Position numbers and translations under genes: made by a program
Shown: positions 48,244 through 56,985 of the stretch, in pieces
Position numbering within the stretch: the first letter of the stretch is position 1
How the letters are laid out: every line of letters starts with the position of its first letter
The notes under the pieces: generated by a model
Told to the model about the DNA's origin: nothing
Databases searched by the model: none
The model's input: only the letters and a program-made list of their open reading frames with translations
Source of the DNA: Holdemania massiliensis
Lineage (GTDB): Bacteria; Bacillota_I; Bacilli_A; Erysipelotrichales; Erysipelotrichaceae
Length of the DNA: 64,000 nt
Assembly: GCF_022440805.1 (NCBI RefSeq)
Contig: NZ_JAKNTK010000001.1
Coordinates: forward strand, 124,001-188,000
Direction: 5' to 3'

Positions 48244-48912
48244 CTAGGTATTGCAGCTGACGTGATCCCAATCATTCTGCTGATCGACATCAATCAGCCA
48301 GTTCAATCCCCAATGCCGTTCGTAAACAACTTCACTGTTCAATCCTGCCGGAGCGGGCTCGCCTTTAATCCTGGCGTCAACACAGGCCCAATCATAGCGG
48401 AAAATCAAATCCGCGGCATCGAGAATTTCATCAATGGAACGCAGCGAGGTGTCTTTCATGAATTCATCAAATGTGGCTTTGGTGCTGACGACCTCAATCG
48501 CTTTCTGGCAATCGCAGATCTGACTCGGGAAATCAAGGGAATCAATCAGTCCCAATGCCCAGATCAAAGGCCAATAGGCCTCGTATTTCCAGACCATGTT
48601 GACCCAGTCCTGTTCACTGGCCGTTCCTTCAAAAATGGCTTTTTCTTTTTCTGTCAGAAACAGCCGGACGCCAAACCGATCCAGAAGTCCGGTCATGAAC
48701 AGCCGGGAGTCTTCTACCTCCTGTTGATTCTGCAGGTCGCAGGCCAGCTGAATGGTGATCAGGCAGCAGATCGCGCGCCGAGCGATTTCCTCAGCACTGC
48801 GTAGCCGGACTTCATCCGCAGTTTCAATTCCCGGCAAATGTTCGATATAAGGCACACCCTGCTCTTTCAGCAAAGCGATGGATTGTTGCTTTCGTTCTTC
48901 AGCGCTTTTCAT
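48244..48912 (-). CDS. DUF4272 domain-containing protein
   Basis: A 222-residue soluble protein of the DUF4272 family. Family marks are RSAEEIARRAICCLITIQLA and the KYEAYWPLIWALGLIDSLDFPSQICD segment, and the end WGLNWLI matches the family pattern. No function is known. It is monocistronic, divergent from uvrA, preceded by GGAGG. Confidence 0.85.
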   Translation of the reverse strand: MKSAEERKQQSIALLKEQGVPYIEHLPGIETADEVRLRSAEEIARRAICCLITIQLACDLQNQQEVEDSRLFMTGLLDRFGVRLFLTEKEKAIFEGTASEQDWVNMVWKYEAYWPLIWALGLIDSLDFPSQICDCQKAIEVVSTKATFDEFMKDTSLRSIDEILDAADLIFRYDWACVDARIKGEPAPAGLNSEVVYERHWGLNWLIDVDQQNDWDHVSCNT

Positions 48913-49027
48913 GGCAGCCTCCTTTTTTCATATCTTATTTTATCACGAACAGGTGACGAAAAGCTGATGTCTTTAAGAAGGAATGCTGAAATTTTCCATT
49001 TTACTTGAATTTTGTTCAAGAAAAGGC

Positions 49028-49056
49028 TTGCGAGGGCAGTGAACTCCCCTTATAAT
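49028..49056 (+). promoter_or_regulatory. uvrA operon promoter
   Basis: TTGCGA (49028-49033), 17 bases, TATAAT (49051-49056). The leader of about 90 bases has TTCCCAAG (49073-49080) and CTTGGGAA (49116-49123) as an inverted repeat. No LexA-type GAAC-N4-GTTC box was seen. Confidence 0.7.
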
Positions 49057-49149
49057 AAGGAAGAAGTAGTCATTCCCAAGCAATTTTTTTAAGAATGATG
49101 TACAATAGAAGCACTCTTGGGAAAGCTATATGAAGCGAGGTGTAAGAAC

Positions 49150-51975
49150 ATGCAACATGATAAAATTATTATTAAAGGCGCGCGTGAGAACAACCTTAAG
49201 AATATCGATTTGACGATTCCGCGGGATAAGCTGGTCATCATGACCGGATTGTCCGGTTCCGGAAAGACATCGCTGGCGTTTGATACGATCTATGCGGAAG
49301 GTCAGCGGCGGTATGTTGAGTCGTTAAGCGCTTATGCGCGGATGTTTTTAGGTGGTGTTGAGAAACCGGATGTGGATTTGATTGAAGGCTTGTCGCCATC
49401 CATTTCCATTGATCAGAAAACAACGAGCAATAACCCGCGTTCCACCGTCGGCACGGTAACCGAAATTTATGATTACCTGCGGCTTTTGTATGCCCGTGTC
49501 GGCGTTCCTTATTGCCCGATCCACAATGAGCCGATTGTTTCCCAGACGATTACTCAAATGGTGGATCGAATTATGGAACAGCCGGATAAGACGCGTCTGG
49601 AGATCCTAGCGCCGGTTGCGCATCGGGAAAAAGGAACGTTCAAAGACGTTTTTGAAAAGCTGCTGAAGGATGGCTACCTGCGGGCTCGGGTTGATGGTCA
49701 GATGATTCTGCTGGAAGAAGTCAAACCGTTAGAGAAGAACAAGAAGCATTCCATTGATGTTGTCGTTGACCGAATCGTCAAGAATGACGGAATTCGTTCC
49801 CGGCTTCATGATTCTCTGGAAACGGCGCTCAAGCTGGCTAACGGCATCGTTGTTGTGCTGGCGGGAGAAAATGAACTGTTGTTTTCACAGAACTATTCCT
49901 GTCCGAAATGCGGCTTCTCCGTGCCGCGTCTGGAACCACGGCTGTTTTCGTTTAACTCGCCATTGGGCGCGTGTGACGAATGTAAGGGGTTGGGCATCAC
50001 CCAGCGGGTGGATGTCGACTACCTGATTCCGGACCGCTCCAAATCGATCCGCAAGGGCGGCATCGTTTACTACAAGAACATTGTTGATACGGAGAATATT
50101 GAATGGCAGACGTTCAATACGCTGTGCCGGCATTATCATATTGATCTGGACAAACCAATTCAGGATTTTACGAAGGAAGAACTGGAAATCGTCCTGTATG
50201 GCTCCAAAGAACCGATTGCCTACAGCATCGCTTCCCGATCCGGCAACCGCTTCAGCCGCAATGATTACATCGAAGGAGTTAAAACGTTGATTGAGCGGCG
50301 TTTTGTTGAAACAACGTCAACGATGTCGCGGGAATGGTATGCCTCTTTCATGGCTGAATCCCCTTGCCCGAAGTGCGGCGGCAAGCGTCTGAATGAGATG
50401 GCGCTGAGCGTGCGTGTCGGCGGCAAGAATATTTATGAATGGACGACGATGTCCGTCATTCAGGCACTGGATTTCATGAAGAACTTACAGCTGGATCCGA
50501 TGCGGGCGGAAATCGCACGGTTAGTCATAAAGGAAATCGTCAGCCGTCTGACGTTCTTAAAAGACGTTGGATTGGAATATCTGACGTTGGATCGGCTGGC
50601 TGGGACTTTATCCGGCGGTGAAGCGCAGCGTATTCGGCTGGCAACGCAGATTGGTTCACAGCTGACCGGTGTTTTGTATGTTCTGGATGAACCTTCCATC
50701 GGGCTGCATCAGCGTGACAATGCCCGGCTGATCAGAACCTTGAAAAACATGCGTGATCTGGGCAACTCCTTAATCGTTGTCGAACATGATGAGGAAACGA
50801 TGATGGAATCCGACTGGATTGTCGATATCGGACCGGGGGCGGGCGTGCATGGCGGTGAAGTGATCGCCAGCGGGACACCGCAGATGGTCATGCAGTGTGA
50901 AAGCTCGATTACCGGTCAATACCTCAGCGGCCGCAAAAAGATCGATGTGCCGGCAAAACGCCGCAAAGGCAACGGCTTATTCCTGGAAATCAAGGGGGCG
51001 CAGGAAAACAACCTGAAAAACGTCAATGTGAAGTTCCCGTTAGGGACTCTGACAGTCGTAACGGGAGTCAGCGGCAGCGGCAAGTCTTCGCTGGTCAATG
51101 AAATCCTGTGCAAAGCGGTGCAGCATTCCTTAGGCCGGACACGCATCAAGCCGGGCAAGCACAAGGCAATTCTAGGATTGGAAAATCTCGATAAGGTCAT
51201 TGAAATCTCACAGGATCCGATCGGCCGCACCCCGCGCTCCAATCCGGTAACCTACACCGGTGTCTTTGATGATATCCGGGACCTGTTTACCCAGACTCCG
51301 GAAGCCAAGCTGCGCGGCTATGACAAGGGCCGGTTTTCCTTCAACGTCCGCGGCGGGCGTTGTGAAGCCTGTCAGGGCGACGGCGTGAAGCGGATTTCGA
51401 TGCACTTTCTGCCGGACGTTTATGTCCCATGCGAAGAATGCCATGGCAAGCGGTACAATGAAGAAACGTTGCAGGTTACCTACAAAGGCAAAAATATCTA
51501 CGATGTACTGGAAATGACAGTGGAAGAAGCGATTGAGTTCTTTTCTTCAATTCACCGAATCAAATCCAAACTTCAGACATTGCATGACGTCGGCCTGGAC
51601 TATGTCAAGCTCGGTCAGCCGGCAACCACGTTGTCGGGCGGCGAGGCTCAGCGTGTGAAACTGGCCAGCGAGCTGCAGCGCAAGGCGACCGGCAAGACCG
51701 TCTTCATCCTGGACGAGCCGACAACCGGTCTGCATACCCATGACGTTAAAAAATTACTTGCGGTCTTACAGCGAATCGTCGATAATGGAGATACGGTCAT
51801 TGTCATCGAACACAATCTCGATGTGATTAAATGTGCCGATTACATTATTGATATTGGCCCGGAAGGGGGCGATCAGGGCGGTACGATTATCGCCAAAGGC
51901 ACCCCGGAACAGATCGTCAAAGTAGAAAAGAGCTACACCGGCCAATATCTGAAATCCATGCTTGAGAAAGGATGA
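49150..51975 (+). CDS. uvrA: Excinuclease ABC subunit A (UvrA)
   Basis: A 941-residue DNA damage-recognition ATPase of nucleotide excision repair, of full length. It has two Walker A motifs (GLSGSGKT about 31-38; GVSGSGKS about 638-645), signatures LSGGEAQRIRLA and LSGGEAQRVKLA, the UvrB-binding region, and the zinc modules CPKCGFS...CDECKGLG and CEACQGDG...CEECHGKR. The ATG at 49150 follows GAGGTG; the open frame's earlier start at 49117 has no site. It heads the uvrA-hprK-lgt operon, which is common in Firmicutes. Confidence 0.97.
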   Translation: MQHDKIIIKGARENNLKNIDLTIPRDKLVIMTGLSGSGKTSLAFDTIYAEGQRRYVESLSAYARMFLGGVEKPDVDLIEGLSPSISIDQKTTSNNPRSTVGTVTEIYDYLRLLYARVGVPYCPIHNEPIVSQTITQMVDRIMEQPDKTRLEILAPVAHREKGTFKDVFEKLLKDGYLRARVDGQMILLEEVKPLEKNKKHSIDVVVDRIVKNDGIRSRLHDSLETALKLANGIVVVLAGENELLFSQNYSCPKCGFSVPRLEPRLFSFNSPLGACDECKGLGITQRVDVDYLIPDRSKSIRKGGIVYYKNIVDTENIEWQTFNTLCRHYHIDLDKPIQDFTKEELEIVLYGSKEPIAYSIASRSGNRFSRNDYIEGVKTLIERRFVETTSTMSREWYASFMAESPCPKCGGKRLNEMALSVRVGGKNIYEWTTMSVIQALDFMKNLQLDPMRAEIARLVIKEIVSRLTFLKDVGLEYLTLDRLAGTLSGGEAQRIRLATQIGSQLTGVLYVLDEPSIGLHQRDNARLIRTLKNMRDLGNSLIVVEHDEETMMESDWIVDIGPGAGVHGGEVIASGTPQMVMQCESSITGQYLSGRKKIDVPAKRRKGNGLFLEIKGAQENNLKNVNVKFPLGTLTVVTGVSGSGKSSLVNEILCKAVQHSLGRTRIKPGKHKAILGLENLDKVIEISQDPIGRTPRSNPVTYTGVFDDIRDLFTQTPEAKLRGYDKGRFSFNVRGGRCEACQGDGVKRISMHFLPDVYVPCEECHGKRYNEETLQVTYKGKNIYDVLEMTVEEAIEFFSSIHRIKSKLQTLHDVGLDYVKLGQPATTLSGGEAQRVKLASELQRKATGKTVFILDEPTTGLHTHDVKKLLAVLQRIVDNGDTVIVIEHNLDVIKCADYIIDIGPEGGDQGGTIIAKGTPEQIVKVEKSYTGQYLKSMLEKG

Positions 51976-51979
51976 GGCT

Positions 51980-52951
51980 ATGGAATACGAAGGCAAGGTT
52001 ATGATCAGCGAGCTGCAGAACTATTTCAAATTTGAACAGCTCAGCGGCAACGAAGAATCGCTGAACCGATGGGTGATCGTTCCGGACGTCAACCGTCCGG
52101 GACTGGAACTGGCAGGGTTTTACAAGCATACAGAACCTCGCCGGATCGTGATCATCGGCGACAAAGAACAAGCGTATATCGACACGCTCTCCGTGGAAAT
52201 CCAGCGAGAGCGTTTTGAGCAGCTGACCGACGGCTACACGCCGACGATCATTTTAACCCATCACCGCGAATGTCCGCCGGTGCTGCTGGAGGTTGCGGGA
52301 TATAAAAATTTCCCGATCTTCCGCACCGCGATGACCACTTCCCGGCTGATGGTCGATCTGATCAGCTTCTTGGATGAACGCCTGGCACCCTCCGACAGCA
52401 TTCATGGCGTCTTGATCAGCGTGTATGGCAAAGGCGTGCTGATCTGCGGTGAAAGTGGGATGGGCAAGAGTGAAACAGCGCTGGAACTCATCCGCAAAGG
52501 TCACATTCTGGTGGCGGATGACCGCGTGGATGTGGTGCGTGTCCACAACAGCATCATCGGCCATTCCCCGGAACTGCTTCAGGGCATGCTGGAAATCCGC
52601 GGCATCGGCATCATCGACGTAGCGAAGATGTTCGGCGCCAGCGCGCTGCTGCCTTCTGCGCAGATTGATCTGGTCGTTTCGCTGGAAAAGTTTGATTCCA
52701 ACGCCGAATATGCCCGCGTCGGAATTGAAACTGAACAGTTTATGCACATCCTGGAAGTGGATGTGCCGAAAATCGTATTGCCGGTGAAGGAAGGCCGGAC
52801 GATTGCCGTGCTGATTGAATCGGCAGTCACGAATTTCCGTTTGAAAGAAATGGGATTCGACAGTGCGAAAGCGTTTGAGAACCGGGTGTACGACTACATT
52901 GAGCGGCAGAATGCAGCCAATGCCGTACCGCCGGAAACAGAAAAGGAGTAA
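51980..52951 (+). CDS. hprK: HPr kinase/phosphorylase
   Basis: A 323-residue bifunctional enzyme that phosphorylates Ser46 of HPr with ATP or PPi and reverses it with phosphate, releasing pyrophosphate. The N-terminal regulatory domain spans 1-125. Walker A GESGMGKS (about 157-164) and the signature LEIRGIGIIDVAKMFG follow. The ATG at 51980 sits four bases after the uvrA stop; AAAGGA lies seven bases upstream. The product HPr-Ser-P is the CcpA corepressor for the cre at 39026. Confidence 0.96.
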   Translation: MEYEGKVMISELQNYFKFEQLSGNEESLNRWVIVPDVNRPGLELAGFYKHTEPRRIVIIGDKEQAYIDTLSVEIQRERFEQLTDGYTPTIILTHHRECPPVLLEVAGYKNFPIFRTAMTTSRLMVDLISFLDERLAPSDSIHGVLISVYGKGVLICGESGMGKSETALELIRKGHILVADDRVDVVRVHNSIIGHSPELLQGMLEIRGIGIIDVAKMFGASALLPSAQIDLVVSLEKFDSNAEYARVGIETEQFMHILEVDVPKIVLPVKEGRTIAVLIESAVTNFRLKEMGFDSAKAFENRVYDYIERQNAANAVPPETEKE

Positions 52952-52957
52952 TCGACA

Positions 52958-54412
52958 ATGCAGTTTTTTCCTGATCCGCAGACTTTTATTGCCATCGGAA
53001 GTCTGTCTATTAAGTGGTACGCAGTGATCATTCTCTGCGGAGCCGTTTTGGCGTATTCATTCTGCGTCAAGGAAATCAAAAAGATGGGATACAAAGCAGA
53101 AACGGCGGAGGATCTGTTTCTCGGCTGCCTGATCTGCGGGCTGATCGGTGCCCGGCTGTGGTACTGCACCTTCTACAATCTGGAATATTATCTGGCCAAT
53201 CCAATCCATATTCTCTACACGTTTGAAGGCGGCCTGGCTATTCAGGGCGGGCTGTTCGGCGGCGTGCTGTTTGGACTCTGGTATGCCCGCAAACATAAGA
53301 TTAACTTTATGCGGATGGCCGATGCGATCGTGCCGAATGTGCTGTTGGCGCAGGGGATTGGCCGCTGGGGCAATTTTATCAATCAGGAAGCTTTCGGCCG
53401 CACCGTCAGCGAATCCTTTTATCGGTTTTATCCGGAATGGTTTAAAAATCAGATGTTTATTCAGGGCGCCTATCGCGAACCTACGTTCTTCTATGAAAGT
53501 GTCGGCGATATCTTAGGCTTCATTCTGATCGTCTTTGTGTATAAAAAGTTCTCCAAACCGAAGCGTGGTGATGGGGTTTACGCCTATATGCTTTGGTACG
53601 GTGCGATCCGGATCGTCGTCGAAGGACTGCGGACAGACAGTCTGATGTTAGGAAGACTGCGGATGGCGCAAGTCATTTCTGTGATCTTTATTGTTGTTGG
53701 TCTGTTAGGCATGCTGGGGGTTTTCCGCAAGCTGACGAAAAATCCAAAACCCGTCATTTTGTTTGATTTAGACGGAACGCTGCTGAATACAGAGCCGGCG
53801 ATTTTAGCCAGCTATCGTGAACTGTTTAAAAAATACAGAACAGAAGAAGAATTTACCCGGGATAAGCAGCTGGCGGTGCTGGGGCCTTCCCTGAAAGCCA
53901 TGTTCGCCGAATATTTCCCTGATCAGGATGCCGATCAGCTGACAAAGGAATACCGCGAGCACAACCGCGCCTTCCACGCAGATCTGGTTAAACCGATGGA
54001 CGGCGCTGTGGAAATGCTGGATTATTTAAAAGCGGAAGGCTATAAAATGGGCATCGTTTCCACAAAGATTAAGGAAATGGTCCTGCTCGGTCTGACCTTG
54101 AACCAGATGGAAGGGTATTTCGACGTGATCATCGGCCAGGATGAAGTGAAAAACGGCAAACCGGATCCGGAGGGCATTCTGACAGCCTGTCGATTGATGA
54201 ATGAAGGCCATGACAGCGTGATCTATGTCGGCGACAGTCCAATGGACATTCAGGCTGCCCGCAACGCTGGAGTTTTCTCTGTCGGCTATCTGTTCAATCC
54301 GGAACGCCGGGAACAGCTTGAAAATGAAAAACCGAATCGGATCATTGATGATCTGCGGCAGATCGAAGCTCTGGTCAAGGAGGATTTAACATGGACAAGC
54401 AATATGATGTAA
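52958..54412 (+). CDS. lgt: Fused prolipoprotein diacylglyceryl transferase (Lgt) and PpaX-like HAD phosphatase
   Basis: A 484-residue protein. Residues 1-258 are Lgt: seven hydrophobic segments, GRWGNFINQEAFG (Arg136, Asn139), Glu180 in PTFFYES, and GGLAIQGG, in which Gln96 stands where Escherichia coli Lgt has His103. Residues 265-484 are a HAD phosphatase: motif I DLDGTL (Asp270, Asp272), motif II IVST (Ser368), Lys401 in NGKPDP, and GDSPMD (Asp426, Asp430), close to PpaX. In Bacillus, hprK, lgt and ppaX are separate genes of one operon, and PpaX removes PPi made by HPrK. Here one polypeptide carries both. The frame is unbroken through the junction. Starts six bases after hprK with AAGGAG. 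Confidence 0.93.
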   Translation: MQFFPDPQTFIAIGSLSIKWYAVIILCGAVLAYSFCVKEIKKMGYKAETAEDLFLGCLICGLIGARLWYCTFYNLEYYLANPIHILYTFEGGLAIQGGLFGGVLFGLWYARKHKINFMRMADAIVPNVLLAQGIGRWGNFINQEAFGRTVSESFYRFYPEWFKNQMFIQGAYREPTFFYESVGDILGFILIVFVYKKFSKPKRGDGVYAYMLWYGAIRIVVEGLRTDSLMLGRLRMAQVISVIFIVVGLLGMLGVFRKLTKNPKPVILFDLDGTLLNTEPAILASYRELFKKYRTEEEFTRDKQLAVLGPSLKAMFAEYFPDQDADQLTKEYREHNRAFHADLVKPMDGAVEMLDYLKAEGYKMGIVSTKIKEMVLLGLTLNQMEGYFDVIIGQDEVKNGKPDPEGILTACRLMNEGHDSVIYVGDSPMDIQAARNAGVFSVGYLFNPERREQLENEKPNRIIDDLRQIEALVKEDLTWTSNMM

Positions 54413-55308
54413 TCATTATCGGCGCCGGACCTGCCGGCATGACTGCCGCGGTTTATGCCAGCCGGGCAGGCTTAAAAACCGCAATGCTGGAAAAAGCAGC
54501 GCCGGGCGGTAAGATGATCAAGACCTATGAAATTCAGAACTGGCCGGGAATTAAGGAGATCAACGGAGCGGATCTGGCCTATCAGATGTTCGAGCATTCC
54601 ACGCACTTCGGGGCAGAATACCTGTATGGTGATGTGGAAAAAATTATCGAGGGTCCAATCAAGCAGGTTGTCTGTGCCGATGGTCAGATTTATACCGCTG
54701 CCGCTGTGATCATTGCGACTGGGACCCGTGAACGGCTGTTAAATATACCGAACGAAAAAGAACTGACCGGCAAGGGTGTATCCTATTGCGCGGTGTGCGA
54801 CGGCAGCTTCTTCCGTGATCAGCCGGTGACCGTCATCGGCGGGGGAAATTCAGCGCTGGAAGAATCGTTGTATTTAACGCAGTTTGCCAGTGAAGTTCAT
54901 ATTGTGATCCGCCGTGATGTGTTCCGGGCCGAGCCGATTATTCAGCAGGCGATCGAACAGAACCCGAAGATTGATATTATCCGCAGTCATGTTCCGGTGG
55001 AAATTCTGGAACAGGAGGGCAAGGTCGGTGGCATCGTCTTAAAGAATGTTCATGACGGAAAGCTGACAACGCTGAACACCAAAGCGGTATTCCCGTATAT
55101 TGGCGCGGATCCCTGCACGGAGTTTGCGCAGGATTTGGGAATCCTCGACGATCATGGCTACATCCTTGTGAATAACAACATGGAAACCACTTGCCCGGGG
55201 ATTTATGGGGTGGGCGATGTGACGGCGAAAACGCTGCGTCAGGTAGTCACTGCTGCCAACGACGGCGCGATTGCCGCTCAGCAGGCTTTCCATCAAATCA
55301 AACATTAA
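54391..55308 (+). CDS. trxB: Thioredoxin reductase
   Basis: A 305-residue FAD/NADPH flavoprotein. The FAD motif is VIIIGAGPAGMTAAVYASRAG, the redox pair Cys133-Cys136 is in SYCAVCDGSFF, the NADPH motif is VIGGGNSALEES, and GIYGVGDV closes the FAD site. It reduces thioredoxin. It overlaps the lgt-ppaX gene by 22 bases and has AAGGAGG, so it belongs to the hprK operon. Confidence 0.96.
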   Translation: MDKQYDVIIIGAGPAGMTAAVYASRAGLKTAMLEKAAPGGKMIKTYEIQNWPGIKEINGADLAYQMFEHSTHFGAEYLYGDVEKIIEGPIKQVVCADGQIYTAAAVIIATGTRERLLNIPNEKELTGKGVSYCAVCDGSFFRDQPVTVIGGGNSALEESLYLTQFASEVHIVIRRDVFRAEPIIQQAIEQNPKIDIIRSHVPVEILEQEGKVGGIVLKNVHDGKLTTLNTKAVFPYIGADPCTEFAQDLGILDDHGYILVNNNMETTCPGIYGVGDVTAKTLRQVVTAANDGAIAAQQAFHQIKH

Positions 55309-55406
55309 TGGATCTGAGGCAAGATTTCTGCATAGATAAAAAGAGAGAACGTTTCGCGGATTCCCTTGAAGCGGGAACATCGGGAAACGTAAAGGAGGAA
55401 TAAAAA

Positions 55407-55793
55407 ATGGCATCAAGAACAATTCGGTTTGAGAATGGATTTCATGGTGAACTGCAGTTAGATGAAGGCGTTGTTAAAATTGGCCGGGAACCCGGTTCCG
55501 CTGCGCCTTACGACATGCTTTACGGGGCGCTGGCCTCTTGCCTGTATGTGACATTCTTAGGCATATTGGAAAAGAAACGAATCGCAATCGAAGGTGCGGA
55601 GATTGTTGTGGAAGGTGAAAAACGGACAGAAGTTCCGACCACGTTAAAAACCGTGCATCTGACTGTGACGATCCGTGGGACGGAGAAGGAAGAGGCAGTT
55701 CGCAAGTCTTTCGATCTGGCGACAAAATATTGTTCTGTTTATCAGACGATCAGCCATGTTGCTGAAATGAGCAACGAACTGCATTTCGCTTAA
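55407..55793 (+). CDS. OsmC/Ohr family peroxide-resistance protein
   Basis: A 128-residue OsmC-like protein. The two active cysteines are in LASCLYVTFL and ATKYCSVYQTI. The family reduces organic hydroperoxides with lipoyl or thiol donors. The leader has a nested hairpin (ACGTTTC/GAAACGT with TTCCC/GGGAA inside, about 55348-55391) ending just before the AAAGGAGG site, of unknown effect. It ends the redox block that begins at trxB. Confidence 0.9.
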   Translation: MASRTIRFENGFHGELQLDEGVVKIGREPGSAAPYDMLYGALASCLYVTFLGILEKKRIAIEGAEIVVEGEKRTEVPTTLKTVHLTVTIRGTEKEEAVRKSFDLATKYCSVYQTISHVAEMSNELHFA

Positions 55794-55808
55794 GCTTTCG
55801 CTGCCGAA

Positions 55809-55837
55809 CCTGAACCCTTATCCGGTTCAGGTTTTTT
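55809..55837 (+). terminator. Terminator after osmC
   Basis: CCTGAACC (55809-55816) and GGTTCAGG (55824-55831) with a seven-base loop and six T. Confidence 0.88.
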
Positions 55838-55880
55838 CAAATGCGTTTGCTTGATCATCGAAACGGAAAAGAGGAATTCT

Positions 55881-56825
55881 ATGATTTATACCGTCACATT
55901 AAATCCGGCGCTGGATTATTACTGCACCGTTGAATCTTTAAAGCTGGGTGAAACCAACCGCTGCGTCCGTGAAGCGCTGATCGGCGGCGGCAAAGGGATT
56001 AACGTATCGTTGATGCTGGCGCAGCTGAAGGTACCGACAACCGCTTTGGGCTTTGCGGCCGGCTTTACGGGCGAGGAACTGATTCGTCAGCTGCAGGCGC
56101 AGGCGATCACGGCGGATTTTATCCGCTGTGAAAAAGGACAGACACGAATCAACGTCAAGATCAGCGCTGGGGAGGAAACGGAAATCAATGGCCGCGGGCC
56201 TGCGGTCAGTGCGGCAGAAAGGGAAGCGCTGCTGGAAAAAATTCACGGCATCCATCCTCAGGATACGCTGGTGCTTTCCGGGAATGTACCGCCGACCTTA
56301 CCGGAATCAATCTACGAACAGATACTTTCCCAGCTGGAAGATCCCTCCATTCGCGTCGTCGTGGATGCCGAAGGAAATCTGCTGAAAAAGACGCTGCGGT
56401 TTCATCCGTTTCTGATCAAACCGAATTTAGCTGAGCTCCGGCAGATGGTATCCAATCCCCAAGCTTCTTTAGACGATCAAATTCAGGAGCTGCGTCAGCT
56501 GGGCGCTCAGCATGTCCTGGTATCCATGGGGGCAGAGGGTTCAGTTTTATTTGCGGCGGATGGCAGCGTGTACCGGCAATTACCGATGACAGGGGAAATG
56601 ATCAGCACTGTGGGTGCCGGAGATTCGATGGTCGCCGGATTTTTAGCTTCGTTGGAAAACCCGTCTGCATCCTTTGAGGAAAGTCTGCGCTGGGCAGCGG
56701 CCTGTGGTACGGCAACGGCCTTCAGCCGCGGGATTGCGCAGCGGAAACAGGTGGAAGCACTGTTAAAACAGATCCAAATTGAAGAATTAAGCGGCCAGAT
56801 GCCGAAAATTTCTTTTCCGCTGTAA
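55881..56825 (+). CDS. 1-phosphofructokinase family (PfkB) hexose-phosphate kinase
   Basis: A 314-residue PfkB kinase: N-terminal YTVTLNPALDYY, GGGKGINVSLMLAQL (phosphate site), and C-terminal VGAGDSMVAGFL with the catalytic Asp. This is the fructose-1-phosphate/tagatose-6-phosphate kinase subfamily; the exact substrate cannot be read. The ATG at 55881 follows AGAGGA; the earlier ATG at 55851 has none. It lies 160 bases before nagA, past a GGAAAAAC/GTTTTTC hairpin (about 56901-56924). Confidence 0.9.
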   Translation: MIYTVTLNPALDYYCTVESLKLGETNRCVREALIGGGKGINVSLMLAQLKVPTTALGFAAGFTGEELIRQLQAQAITADFIRCEKGQTRINVKISAGEETEINGRGPAVSAAEREALLEKIHGIHPQDTLVLSGNVPPTLPESIYEQILSQLEDPSIRVVVDAEGNLLKKTLRFHPFLIKPNLAELRQMVSNPQASLDDQIQELRQLGAQHVLVSMGAEGSVLFAADGSVYRQLPMTGEMISTVGAGDSMVAGFLASLENPSASFEESLRWAAACGTATAFSRGIAQRKQVEALLKQIQIEELSGQMPKISFPL

Positions 56826-56985
56826 AAGATAATGCAGTAGCCGGCAGTTTTTCCTGTCCGCGCCAAGCTCAAAACCTGGATTCTTCCTGAGCGGCATTTC
56901 CGGAAAAACCCGAAGTTTTTCTGGTGGAAGTCCGCAGCCGGTTTCTTTATAGTGAAGTCAGAGAAGAAAGAAAAGAGGTAGAACG

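Noticed and set aside
49021..49150. LexA/SOS box upstream of uvrA
   Set aside because: No GAAC-N4-GTTC pattern was found; GTGAACTCCCCTT is only half of one.
56899..56925. GGAAAAAC/GTTTTTC hairpin as a terminator between pfkB and nagA
   Set aside because: The stem is AT-rich and there is no T run after it, so termination is doubtful.
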